From TMP-24 sp964600685 (GTDB taxonomy: Bacteria > Pseudomonadota > Alphaproteobacteria > Rhodobacterales > Rhodobacteraceae), in NCBI GenBank assembly GCA_964600685.1, contig CAZRKU010000002.1:1-64000 (forward strand): DNA of 64,000 nucleotides. Direction: 5' to 3'. Within the stretch, counting starts at the first letter, position 1. Each line of letters starts with the position of its first letter. The notes under the pieces are model-generated. The model did not search any database and had not been told where the DNA came from. It saw only the letters and a list, made by a program, of their open reading frames with translations. Made by a program: the position numbers and the translations under genes. Shown here one piece after another: positions 51,914 to 60,824 of this stretch.

Positions 51914-52979
51914 AGCGCGCCATGATCTCCATCAGCCGACCGGTATCGATCCCCTTGCAGACCTGCCCAGCCGGTTTGATGGTTGCCACATCCTCGCCCG
52001 CGACGATGGCATTGATCACGCTTTCATCGACCGCCTCGACGGCGGCTTCGTAAAGCGGATCAAGCTCTTCCCAGTTCAGGGAATGCCGGGTGATCACCGG
52101 CCCCGCGAACAGTGAATTGGGCATGTCGTCGGCCACCGAAAAGGCCAGGAAGATGTCGCCCGAATTGTTGCCGCCGGGCGATCCCGACCGGCCGATGCCG
52201 ATCGAGGCCCGCTTGGCCAGCTGCCGCAGGATCGCGTCCGTCAGCGGCGCGTCGGTGGCGATGATCACGATGATCGAGCCGGTTTCCTTGTCGCGCAGGC
52301 GATGCTCGGTCATCTCGCGGCCGACGGGCACGCCCAGAACGCTCAGCCACGGGCGAATGCCGTAGTTGGCCTGCACCAGAACGCCGACGGTGTAGGTCTG
52401 GCCGCCGACGCAGATCTGGCGCGAGGACGTGCCGGTGCCGCCCTTGAATTCATAGGCGATCATCCCGTTCCCGCCGCCGGTGGACCCTTCGGCGACCGGG
52501 CCGGGCCTTGCCGATTTCAAGGCGGCAACCGCGTGTTCCGGCTTCACGAACATCGCATTGATGTCATTCAGGCTGCCATCATAGGTTTCGGCCACGACCG
52601 GCAACGCCCAGGCGTGCTCTTCGCTGAAATGCTTGGCATAGGTCTCGATCATCCATTCGGTCGCCCCGGTATGGGCGGCACCGACGCAATGGGTATTGGT
52701 GATGCAGATCGGCCCCATGAAATAGCCGGCGTCGTTAATCCAATGCACCCCGGTCATCTCGCCATTGCCGTTCAGGGAATGAAACCCGGCCCAGACCGGG
52801 CGCGGACTGTCCTTTTCGGCCCTCGGAAGGATGGCGGTCACGCCGGTTCGCATGTTTTTCGTGGGGTCGGTCAGCGTGGTAAAGCCGACGTGAACGCCGG
52901 GCACATCGGTGATTGCGTTATAGGGGCCGGGCGTTCCGGGGAACGGAAGACCCAGCTCTCTGCCGCGTTGTTTCGTCAT
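51858..52979 (-). CDS. P1 family peptidase (DmpA-type aminopeptidase/amidase)
   Basis: Ntn-fold enzyme of 373 aa. The autocleavage and nucleophile motif GGTGTSSRQI is present (cleavage would leave Ser as N-terminal nucleophile); GSTGGGNGMIAYEFKGG and GRSGSPGGNNSGDIFLAFS also match. The family removes D- or L-amino acids from amides, esters and beta-peptides. An ATG at 52979 with AGGA ten bases upstream is preferred; the longer frame starts at 53006. The start lies inside the preceding ATPase gene. Confidence 0.9.
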   Translation of the reverse strand: MTKQRGRELGLPFPGTPGPYNAITDVPGVHVGFTTLTDPTKNMRTGVTAILPRAEKDSPRPVWAGFHSLNGNGEMTGVHWINDAGYFMGPICITNTHCVGAAHTGATEWMIETYAKHFSEEHAWALPVVAETYDGSLNDINAMFVKPEHAVAALKSARPGPVAEGSTGGGNGMIAYEFKGGTGTSSRQICVGGQTYTVGVLVQANYGIRPWLSVLGVPVGREMTEHRLRDKETGSIIVIIATDAPLTDAILRQLAKRASIGIGRSGSPGGNNSGDIFLAFSVADDMPNSLFAGPVITRHSLNWEELDPLYEAAVEAVDESVINAIVAGEDVATIKPAGQVCKGIDTGRLMEIMARYGRTAVEAPRNRAACSNG

Positions 52980-54597
52980 AGTTTGCATGTCCTGCTTTGG
53001 ATTCAATAAGTTTTGGCACCGCTTTCAACAGTGCCTGCGTGTATTCCGTCTGGGGATTGCGCAAGACCTCGGCACTGCGGCCATATTCCAGCAGCTTGCC
53101 ATGCCGCATCACGGCCACGTCTTCGCAAAGGTAGCGCACCACGGCCAGATCATGCGAGATCAGGATCAGCGTCAGATCAAGCTCTTGCTGCAACCGCTTG
53201 AACAGCTCGAGGATCTGCGCCTGAATCGAGACATCGAGCGCCGATGTCACCTCGTCGGCAATCAGAATGTCGGGCGACATGGCCAGCGCCCGGGCGATCC
53301 CCACCCGCTGGCGCTGCCCGCCGGACAGCTGGCCAGACTTGCGGGTCAGCAGGTCCTCGGGCAGTTCAACGGTCCGCATCAGCGCCTTCAGCCGGGCCGG
53401 AACCTCGGAACGCGGGCAAAGACGATGCGCCTGGAACGGCTCCGACAGGGTCTGGGCAATCGTATAGGACGGATTCAGCGACAGATACGGATCCTGAAAC
53501 GCCATCTGAATGACCCGCGCCCGGTCTTTCCCCTGATCCAGCCCCGCGATCTTCACGGTCCCGGCGGATGGTTTCAGCAGCCCCACCAGCACGCGCGCCA
53601 GCGTGCTTTTCCCCGAACCGGATTCGCCCACGATCCCGAGCGAGCCGCCGCGCCGCACGGAAAGGCTGACGTCGTCGACGGCCCGGACCACATGGCCGGG
53701 TTTGCGCCCGATGATCTCCACCAGCTTTCTCGGCGCCGGAAAAAGAACCGAAACGCCCTGCACGGAAACGATGTCCGTCATGTCCGAACCCGTGCGCTCC
53801 GCGCGGTCCGGCAGCAAGGACGGCTGCGACCGGATCAGGTTCTTGGTGTAGTCCGCCCGGGGCGCGGTCAGGATCTGGTCAGTCGTGCCGGTTTCAACGA
53901 TCTGCCCGTCCTTCATCACGATGATGCGGTCGCACATTTCCCCGATCACGCCCAGATCATGCGAGACAAGCACCAGGGTCAGATTGCGATCCTGGCGGAT
54001 TTTCCGGATCAGCGCCAGAATCTGCGCCTGCACGGTGACATCGAGCGCCGTCGTCGGCTCGTCCGCAATCAGGAGCCCCGGCGAACAGGCCAAGGCCGCC
54101 GCGATCATCACCCGCTGGCGCATCCCGCCGGAAAGTTCGTGCGAATAGGCCTTCGCGCGGCGCGGCGCGTCGAGGATCTTCATGTCCTCCAGCAGGCTCA
54201 CCGCCTGCTTTGATGCCTCGGCGCCGTCAAGCTTGCGGTGGATCATCAGGCCTTCGGCAACCTGGTCGCCGACCTTCATGATCGGGTCCAGATGCGTCGA
54301 CGGGTTCTGAAAGATCATCGCAGCCTTTTCGCCGCGATAGGCGTTCAGGTCGGCCGCCGACATCGTCAGGACATCTTTGCCCTCATGCAGGATCTTGCCG
54401 CGCCTCACCTGTGCATTCGGCGCAAAGAGTCGCAGCAGCGCCCGGCACACCACCGATTTTCCGGATCCGGACTCGCCCACGATCCCCAGCGCCTCACCAC
54501 GCCTTATGGTGAAGGAAACACCCTTGACGGCCTCGACGGCACCCTGGGTCGTGTCAAAGCTGACGGTCAGATCTTCGACCGAGACAAGCGTGTTTTC
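52918..54597 (-). CDS. Fused dipeptide-type ABC ATPase (DppD-DppF)
   Basis: One protein of 559 aa with two nucleotide domains. Domain one: GESGSGKSVVCRALLR, LSGGMRQRVMIA, LIADEPTTALD. Domain two, from about residue 290: GESGSGKSTLARVLVG, LSGGQRQRVGIARAL, LIADEVTSALD (Pro of DEP replaced by Val). Each domain has the oligopeptide/dipeptide class C-terminal region. ATG 54597 follows GGAGG. Confidence 0.94.
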   Translation of the reverse strand, partial: ENTLVSVEDLTVSFDTTQGAVEAVKGVSFTIRRGEALGIVGESGSGKSVVCRALLRLFAPNAQVRRGKILHEGKDVLTMSAADLNAYRGEKAAMIFQNPSTHLDPIMKVGDQVAEGLMIHRKLDGAEASKQAVSLLEDMKILDAPRRAKAYSHELSGGMRQRVMIAAALACSPGLLIADEPTTALDVTVQAQILALIRKIRQDRNLTLVLVSHDLGVIGEMCDRIIVMKDGQIVETGTTDQILTAPRADYTKNLIRSQPSLLPDRAERTGSDMTDIVSVQGVSVLFPAPRKLVEIIGRKPGHVVRAVDDVSLSVRRGGSLGIVGESGSGKSTLARVLVGLLKPSAGTVKIAGLDQGKDRARVIQMAFQDPYLSLNPSYTIAQTLSEPFQAHRLCPRSEVPARLKALMRTVELPEDLLTRKSGQLSGGQRQRVGIARALAMSPDILIADEVTSALDVSIQAQILELFKRLQQELDLTLILISHDLAVVRYLCEDVAVMRHGKLLEYGRSAEVLRNPQTEYTQALLKAVPKLIESKAGHANYDETTRQRAGSSVPRNARPL

Positions 54598-54601
54598 CAT
54601 T

Positions 54602-55444
54602 CTACGCCTCCGGGTCCAGAATCTGCGCCACGCCATCGGCAATCAGCGACAGGCCGAAGGCGAGCGAACAGAGCGCAATCCCCGGAAAAAGCGAAATCCA
54701 CCAGGCGGTCCCAAGATAGGTGCGGCCCTCGGCGATCATCACGCCCCATTCCGGCGTGGGTGCCTGCACGCCAAGGCCGAGAAAGCCCAGTGACGATCCC
54801 AGCACAATCGTCAGAACCGCGTCGGTCATCAGAAAGACGCTCGACGGCACGATGGCGTTCGGAAAAATATGGCGGGCCATGATGCGCCGGCCGCGGAAGC
54901 CCAGAACCCGCGCGGCAAGAATGAAATCCGCGTTCGCCAGAACCAGCGTCTCGCTGCGCACCAGCCGCGCATAGGTCACCCAGTTCACCACGGTCAGGGA
55001 GACGATATAGCTCGCAAGCCCCGGCCCCATGATCGAGACGATGGCGATCACCAGCACGAAATACGGAAACGAGATCGTCACCTCGACAATCCGCATCAGC
55101 ACCGCATCGATCCAGCCGCCCGAATATCCGGCCAGCAAACCGATCACGGTGCCCAGGATGAACGGGCCGATCACCCCGGCCACCGCCATCAAGAGATCAA
55201 TCCGCGCGCCATACAGAATCCGCGCCAAAATATCGCGGCCGACGGAATCCGTGCCCAGAAGATGGTCGGCGCTTGGCGGCAGCACGGCATTGGCCGCATC
55301 GATTGCGATCGGATCGAAAGACGAAAGCACGGGTGCCAGAGCTGCCGCCGCTACCCAGAACAGCGTTACCGCCAAGCCGATGTTGAGCGATACCGGCGCC
55401 TCTCGCCGCAGCCAGCGCGCCGGGAGAACGAGGCCTCTCATCAT
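54602..55444 (-). CDS. Dipeptide-type ABC permease (DppC family)
   Basis: Permease of 280 aa with an N-terminal hydrophobic segment and the BPD_transp_1 core (LGTDSVGRDILARILYGARIDL, EAA-like FILAARVLGFRGRRIMARHIFPN). It overlaps the DppB-type gene by four bases and ends four bases before the ATPase gene. Confidence 0.94.
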   Translation of the reverse strand: MMRGLVLPARWLRREAPVSLNIGLAVTLFWVAAAALAPVLSSFDPIAIDAANAVLPPSADHLLGTDSVGRDILARILYGARIDLLMAVAGVIGPFILGTVIGLLAGYSGGWIDAVLMRIVEVTISFPYFVLVIAIVSIMGPGLASYIVSLTVVNWVTYARLVRSETLVLANADFILAARVLGFRGRRIMARHIFPNAIVPSSVFLMTDAVLTIVLGSSLGFLGLGVQAPTPEWGVMIAEGRTYLGTAWWISLFPGIALCSLAFGLSLIADGVAQILDPEA

Positions 55445-56379
55445 GTCTTTACCCTTGGATCCAGCACGGCAATCACAACATCGATGATCAGGTTTGAAAT
55501 CACGATGCCCGAGGCCATCACCAAAGTGATGCCCTGCACCACCAGGTAATCCCGGCTGAGGACCGAGCGCACGAGCAGCAGGCCAAGACCGGGAATATTG
55601 AACACGTTTTCGATCACGACCGTCCCGCCGATCAGGAAAGAGGCCACAACCCCGAACAGGCTGACCGTCGGCAGCAGCGAGTTCCAGAACACATGCCGCC
55701 AGAACACCTTGTTTTCCGGCACCCCTTTCGACAGGGCGGCAACGGCGTAACCCGCGTTCATTTGTTGCATCAAAGTGGCCCGGAAATTGCGGGTCAGGAT
55801 CGGGGTGACCGAGATGGCAATCGTCAGCGCCGGAAGGAAAAGGTGATAGAGATTGGCAACGAAGCTGTCGGCATAGCCCGAAACCGGGAATAGCCCGAAA
55901 TTCAGCGACAGGACCAGGATCAGCAGCAGGCCGACAAAATAGGACGGGACGCCAACGCCAACCACACAGATGATGCGTATGGTCTGATCCAGCCAGCGCC
56001 CCCGGCTGCGCGCCGCAAGCACCCCAAGGAGAAGCGTCAAGATGACCGACAGGAAAAGACCATAGACCAGAACGTAAAGCGTCGGTCCGATCCGCTCCAG
56101 CAACACCGGGCCGATGGCAGAGCGAAAGCTCATCGACTGGCCGAAGTCGCCGCCCAGGACATTCTTGATGTAGTAGAAATACTGAACAAAGACAGGCTGA
56201 TCCAGACCATAGCGCTGGCGGACCAGGACGATGGCCTCTTCGCTTGCCTTCGGGCCAAGCAGCAATCGGGCCGGATCGCCGGGTGTCAGCTGCAACAGCA
56301 CAAAGCTGATCAGGCTGATCCCGATCAGGACCGGGATCAACTCGAACGGTCTGCGCAGCAGAAAAGAAAAACGCGTCAT
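55441..56379 (-). CDS. Dipeptide-type ABC permease (DppB family)
   Basis: Permease of 312 aa starting LLRRPFELIPVLIGISLISFVLLQLTPGDP, the DppB/OppB signature, with EAA-like VAALSKGVPENKVFWRHVFWN and SVLSRDYLVVQGITL. It follows the receptor gene by 48 bases in the leftward operon. Confidence 0.94.
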   Translation of the reverse strand: MTRFSFLLRRPFELIPVLIGISLISFVLLQLTPGDPARLLLGPKASEEAIVLVRQRYGLDQPVFVQYFYYIKNVLGGDFGQSMSFRSAIGPVLLERIGPTLYVLVYGLFLSVILTLLLGVLAARSRGRWLDQTIRIICVVGVGVPSYFVGLLLILVLSLNFGLFPVSGYADSFVANLYHLFLPALTIAISVTPILTRNFRATLMQQMNAGYAVAALSKGVPENKVFWRHVFWNSLLPTVSLFGVVASFLIGGTVVIENVFNIPGLGLLLVRSVLSRDYLVVQGITLVMASGIVISNLIIDVVIAVLDPRVKT

Positions 56380-56427
56380 GCGAACTCCCCCAAGGGTCCG
56401 TCGGCCCGATTCAGTCTCTGGCGGCGG

Positions 56428-57972
56428 TCAGCTGCTGAGATCTGCCTCGTCGATCGCCGAATATTGCGACCCAAGGTTGAACACGAGACCCGTAACCGCC
56501 GGGGATCGCGCGCTTGTCCAGGTGGGGTGATAAAGCGCCACCTGGGCCACTTCATCCACGCTGATTTTCTGGATTTTGTAGTACATCTCGGCGCGCTTGG
56601 CCTCATCAGCCTCGCCCGCTGCCGCGTCGATGAGCTTGTTGACCTCGTCGTTGTTGTAACGGGTGTAGTAGGACTTGTTGTCGCCCGCCCCCCAGACGCA
56701 CCAGCGGACTGCATTGTCGGGGTCGGTGGTCTCGTTGTACCACCAGTTCATCTGGGCCTGATACTGGCCGTCGATCAATTGGGTCCAGGCCTGGCCCGGA
56801 TCAATCGCGACAATGGTGACGGTTATGCCGACCTCGGCCAGCTGCGCCTGGATCAGCACCGCAGCCTTTTCCTCGTCAACGATGCCCGCATTGGTGATCA
56901 GCTCGAACGCCGGCGAGGCAACGCCGGATTCCGCCAGCAGCGCCTTGGCCTTTTCGACATCGCGGGCGATCAGCGGCAGATCCTTGTTGAAGAATTTCAG
57001 GCTCGGGCTGAAGATCGATGTGGCTGCGGTCCCGTAGCCAGCCGTCACGGCATCGTTCAGGACCTGACGGTCGATGCCGAAGCTGACGGCCTGACGGAAC
57101 TGCAGGCTGTTGAACGGCTCGGCCGCATGGTTGATCAGCATGTCATAAGTGGCGCTGGATGCTTCGGACACGACTGTCACGCCCGCGGCTTCCAGTTCCT
57201 TCATCCGGGCGAAGGGAACGCCCATGCTGACTTCAAGCTCCCCCGCCTGAACCATGGCGATGCCGGTGTTGTCGTCGGGCACGAATATGAACTCGATGCC
57301 GTCCAGTTTGGGCCTGCCGGCAAGATAGTAGTTTTCGTTGCGCGCCATGATGACGCGATCGCCCGCCCGCCATTCGACGAACTTGAAGGGGCCGGAGGTG
57401 ACCGCCGGGTTGCGGCCGAACTCTTCGTCGCCCAACGCCTCGACCGTCGCCTTGGACACGATCCCGGTGTTCCAGATTTCACAAAGCGTGAGGAACGGCG
57501 GAAACGGACGGTCCAAGGTCATTCGGACGGTCTTGACGTCGACCACTTCGATGGCCTTGAGCGGCTGGAAGGGGGCCGCGTAAACCGAGTCCTTCTGGAA
57601 CCGCATGCGGTTGAAGCTGAACGCCACATCCTCTGCCGTCAGCGGGCTGCCATCCGAAAACTTGAGGCCGTCGCGCAGCAGAAAGGTATAGGTCAGGCCA
57701 TCCGGCGAAATCTCCCAGCTTTCTGCAAGGCCGGGCCCGATTTCGCTGGCGTCGGCATTCGCTTTCATCAGGCGGGCAAACATCATGCCCTGTGAAATGA
57801 TGTCCGAGGCGAACACCGTCTTGATCGGGTCCAGCGTCTGCACCGGTGCCACGTAGCCGATCCGCAGCACCTTGGTGCCGGCGGCTTCCGCCGCGGAAAT
57901 CAGCTGGCCGAACGCGACGGGTCCGACAAGACCGGCAGCCAGCGACGTTGTGATGAAACTCCGGCGATCCAT
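56428..57972 (-). CDS. Peptide-type ABC substrate-binding protein (family 5)
   Basis: Receptor of 514 aa with a twin-arginine-like signal (MDRRSFITTSLAAGLVG, then AAEAAG). SBP_bac_5 motifs: LAESWEISPDGLTYTFLLRDGLKFSDGSPLTAEDVAFSF and FRQAVSFGIDRQ. Family members bind dipeptides, oligopeptides, nickel, opines or glutathione. ATG 57972 follows AAGGAG. The divergent RpiR gene points to control by an amino sugar or sugar phosphate, while co-transcribed hydrolases suggest peptides or amides. Confidence 0.93.
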   Translation of the reverse strand: MDRRSFITTSLAAGLVGPVAFGQLISAAEAAGTKVLRIGYVAPVQTLDPIKTVFASDIISQGMMFARLMKANADASEIGPGLAESWEISPDGLTYTFLLRDGLKFSDGSPLTAEDVAFSFNRMRFQKDSVYAAPFQPLKAIEVVDVKTVRMTLDRPFPPFLTLCEIWNTGIVSKATVEALGDEEFGRNPAVTSGPFKFVEWRAGDRVIMARNENYYLAGRPKLDGIEFIFVPDDNTGIAMVQAGELEVSMGVPFARMKELEAAGVTVVSEASSATYDMLINHAAEPFNSLQFRQAVSFGIDRQVLNDAVTAGYGTAATSIFSPSLKFFNKDLPLIARDVEKAKALLAESGVASPAFELITNAGIVDEEKAAVLIQAQLAEVGITVTIVAIDPGQAWTQLIDGQYQAQMNWWYNETTDPDNAVRWCVWGAGDNKSYYTRYNNDEVNKLIDAAAGEADEAKRAEMYYKIQKISVDEVAQVALYHPTWTSARSPAVTGLVFNLGSQYSAIDEADLSS

Positions 57973-58042
57973 TCTGTGCTCCTTTGCCCCGCATTGACCG
58001 CTGTTGGCCACGCCTGCCGCCAATTTCCGGGCATTTTCCACT

Positions 58043-58078
58043 TTCTGTCAATATCATTTTGGTGGTAGTGTTCTGTCA
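58043..58078. promoter_or_regulatory. Direct repeat in the importer/RpiR divergent promoter
   Basis: TTCTGTCA occurs at 58043-58050 and again at 58071-58078, 28 bp apart, in the 132-bp gap between the receptor gene and the RpiR gene. The second copy lies 26 bp before the regulator's ATG. The sites may bind the RpiR regulator. Confidence 0.4.
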
Positions 58079-58104
58079 TAGATCGCAACCCGGAAGGGGA
58101 GAGC

Positions 58105-58950
58105 ATGACAGGAACAACCGCCCGAAAGTTGCAGTCGCTGCTTCCGACCCTGTCGGTCACCGAAGCGCGGATAGCGCATTATGTGATTGGCAACATTGAC
58201 AGTATTGGTTACGAGACCGGTGCTTCGCTGGCCCGGAAAGTGTCGGTCAGCGAAATTTCGGTCAGCCGGTTTCTGCGCCGGGCCGGCTACAAGGGCATTG
58301 CCGGCCTCAAGCTTGAACTCCAGCTGGAAGAGGTCAACCAGCGCCACCTGACCGACGAAAAGATGAATGGCGATTGGCTTGGCGTCTACTCCGAGGTCCG
58401 CGACAACGAGATTCGGACCATGGAAAAACTGTTTCGCGAGTTCAACAGCGATCCCTGGCGCGATCTTGTGCGAACCGCGACCGACGCCGCGCAGGTTTTC
58501 GTGACGGGCTTCCAGGCGCTCAAGGGCACGGCCGAGGACTTTTCGCGCCGCCTCGCGCTTGCCCGCGACAATGTCCGCTTCCTTGCGGCGAATGACAACA
58601 TGCTTGGCGAATGGCTGGAATTCCTGGGCGACGGGCACCCCAAGCCGATCGTGCTCATCCTGATCGATGGCGTGCCCTATGCGAACGACGGTCTGAAAGT
58701 TGCCGAGATCGCAAAGGAGCTGGGCTTCAAGCTGATCGTCATCAGCGACGAGTTCTGTGACTGGACCCACGACCTGGCCGATCACAAGATGTTCGCGGCC
58801 TCGCGTTCCGGCCTGTTCATCGAATCGACCGTCGCCCTGACGCTGATCCTGAATGTCCTGGTCGACGCCATCGCCCGCGGCAACCCCGGGAACGGCAAGC
58901 TCCGCCATGACCGCTGGCAAATCCTCATGCGCCGCATGAACATATTTTGA
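58105..58950 (+). CDS. MurR/RpiR-family transcriptional regulator
   Basis: Regulator of 281 aa: an N-terminal HTH_6 domain (LSVTEARIAHYVIGN, VSVSEISVSRFLRRAGYKG) and a SIS-like effector domain, which normally senses phosphosugars. Its SIS part is divergent (ALKGTAEDFSRRLA, LILIDGVPYANDG). It is divergent from the peptide importer and likely controls it. Confidence 0.9.
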   Translation: MTGTTARKLQSLLPTLSVTEARIAHYVIGNIDSIGYETGASLARKVSVSEISVSRFLRRAGYKGIAGLKLELQLEEVNQRHLTDEKMNGDWLGVYSEVRDNEIRTMEKLFREFNSDPWRDLVRTATDAAQVFVTGFQALKGTAEDFSRRLALARDNVRFLAANDNMLGEWLEFLGDGHPKPIVLILIDGVPYANDGLKVAEIAKELGFKLIVISDEFCDWTHDLADHKMFAASRSGLFIESTVALTLILNVLVDAIARGNPGNGKLRHDRWQILMRRMNIF

Positions 58951-59175
58951 AGTAGCGGGATCCGGCGTCGGAGGTTGCAGTCTGGACCCCGAAAACTGGA
59001 CTTTCTGTCTGGGCTGGTAAAATTTCCAAGCGAAGCCCGATGGATGCCAGAAGGCGCTAGGTGTGAAGTCCCGGCATCTGGTGAACCGGGCCGGAGCGGG
59101 TGGCGAAGCGGACGTTCAGCCCGGCACTGTCGGTCAGCTGTGTCATTCCGACCTCACGGGGCTCTGTTGATGGCG
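58951..59175. other. Unassigned remnant between RpiR gene and insertion sequence
   Basis: About 225 bp with no protein I recognise. The stretch from 58985 to 59000 (GGACCCCGAAAACTGGAC) resembles the outer ends of IS3-group elements. From 59060 to 59165 the sequence is rich in short inverted repeats and may be a structured RNA remnant. This is probably a patch of old mobile DNA. Confidence 0.35.
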
Positions 59176-59252
59176 TGGATGCCCCCTCCTGACGGCATCG
59201 CAATGTGCCAATGTGGTGATTGTTGACACCATCACAGAAAGAGAGGACATCC

Positions 59253-60429
59253 ATGTCGGAAGTTGCCATCATCGGCATTGACCTTGCAAAGCGCGTTTTC
59301 CAGTTGCATGGGGGGGGCGCGACGACGGGTCTGTCGTGTTTCGCGAAAGCTTTCGCGGGGTCAGGTGCTGGTGTTCTTTGCCCGGCACCCCAACCGCGTT
59401 GTTGCCATGGAGGCTTGCGCCACGGCCCATGGCTGGGGACGCGACCTCGAGAAGCTTGGCCACTCTGTGCGCTTGATCCCGCCGGTCTATGTCAAGCCAT
59501 TCGTCAAGCGGCAGAAGAATGATGCGGCGGATGCTGAGGCCATCGTCGAAGCAGCGTTGCGCCCCACCATGCGGTTTGTCGCGCTGAAGACGGAAGAGCA
59601 GCAGGCGCGCGCCATGCTGTTTCGCACACGGCAGATGTTCCTCGGCCAGCGCACCCAGAGGATCAACGCTCTGCGCGGGCACCTCGCTGAGCACGGATTG
59701 GTCGCGGCGACCGGGACAGCGCAGATCAAGCGCCTGGCGGATGCGGTAGAAGATCGCGCCACGGCTTTGCCCGAGGGTGTCCGGGACCTGGGCCAGATGT
59801 ATCTGGCACAGATTGCAGGGCTGAATGCCCGGGCGGCAGAGCTTGACCTGAAGATGAGGAGCGCGGCCAAAGAAGCCGATGTGGCGCGGCGGTTCCAAGC
59901 CATGCCGGCCGTGGGCCCGATCACGGCGCTTGCGATCGAGACATTTGCACCTGATCTGGCGACCTTCCGGCGCGGGCGCGACTTTGCCGCCTGGCTCGGG
60001 CTCGTGCCGAAGCAGCATTCGACGGGCGGCAAATCCCGGCTGGGCAAGACGTCGAAGATGGGGCAGCGTGACATCCGCACGCTCTTGGTCTCTGGCGCGA
60101 TGGCCGTTCTGCAGGCGGTCGAACGGTTTGGCCCCCCGAGCAATGGCTGGCTGACGCGCCTGCGGGCTCGAAAGCCTCGCATGGTCGTGGCGATTGCACT
60201 TGCCAACAAAATGGCCCGTGGCCTCTGGGCCATGATGACGAAGCAAGAAGATTACCGCAACCCGGTGGCGACGATGGCATGGGCGCACTGCGCTTTCCAT
60301 TCCGCCCCGGCGCGTCGGGAGTGTGAGGAGGTCGCTGAACAGCAAGGGCAAAGGATCGACAGGATCCGGGTCAGGACATGCAGTATTTGTGCTGGAGCCA
60401 ACGGGCTCGGTCTGTTGATCTGCTTCTGA
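59253..60429 (+). pseudogene. IS110-family transposase, frameshifted near its start
   Basis: The N-terminus (MSEVAIIGIDLAKRVFQLHG, with the first catalytic Asp) is in one frame. A run of eight G (59310-59317) shifts into a second frame reading RDDGSVVFR, and near 59345 a further shift leads to the third, which reads RKLSRGQVLVFF then VVAMEACATAHGW and NDAADAEAI (rest of the DEDD set) to the end, with MPAVGPITALAI and the serine loop HSTGGKSRLGK. Each change equals loss of one base. Either the element is dead or these are sequencing errors. The downstream part (388 codons) is intact. Confidence 0.85.
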
Positions 60430-60541
60430 TCCGCGCGTCGCCGTACCGGCCCGCGGCCGTGTCAATCGCCGCAACGAGAGGCCTGATCCATGACCGCACC
60501 CGATCACACGCTCAAGCCGTTCAAAAACCACTTGCACCAAC
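60430..60541 (+). ncRNA. Candidate guide RNA (bridge/seekRNA) region of the IS110-family element
   Basis: The 112 bp between the transposase stop and the right subterminal repeat encode no protein. IS110-family recombinases use a structured RNA from the element's own non-coding end to choose target and donor; in the IS1111 subgroup this RNA lies downstream of the transposase, as here. I have not folded it, so the loops are not assigned. The call depends on the IS1111 assignment. Confidence 0.45.
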
Positions 60542-60564
60542 GGGGGCATCCATACATGCACCAA

Positions 60565-60815
60565 TCAGCCGACGACCGGACTTCCCCTTCTCCCGGACGG
60601 ACTTATCCCGCGACCGTCTGTGACGGGAATGCCGAGCACGGCGACTCTGACCTGGAACTCCGCGACCTGACGGTCGAAGTCCCGCGCCATGAGGCGCTGG
60701 CCCAGCAGCTTGAGGCATCGCATCTTGGCCTCGATCAGGCTTCGTCAGTGATACCCGCTCCAGCGCCGCCAGATCGCGCGGCCAAAACGTCGCGCCAGCC
60801 ACGCCGGGCCCCGAT
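60565..60815 (-). pseudogene. IS5-family transposase C-terminal fragment
   Basis: On the minus strand the frame reads FGRAIWRRWSGYH, a stop (TGA at 60745-60747), then RSLIEAKMRCLKLLGQRLMAR and DFDRQVAEFQVRVAVLGIPVT. This is the C-terminal DDE transposase region of IS5-type elements common in alphaproteobacteria, with a stop codon where an Arg codon is usual and a few residues deleted before GIPVT. The N-terminal part is absent. Confidence 0.75.
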
Positions 60816-60824
60816 GCGGCGGGG

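Larger units (their letters stand above)
59176..60552 (+). mobile_element. IS110-family insertion sequence, IS1111-like
   Basis: The transposase is of the DEDD/Ser (IS110) type. An 11-bp inverted repeat TGGATGCCCCC at 59176-59186 and its complement at 60542-60552 bracket the transposase and a downstream non-coding segment of 112 bp. Subterminal repeats of 7-17 bp and non-coding DNA at the right end mark the IS1111 subgroup, where the guide (seekRNA or bridge RNA) is encoded. True ends lie a few bases outside the repeats. The element appears to sit beside an IS5-like fragment. Confidence 0.75.
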
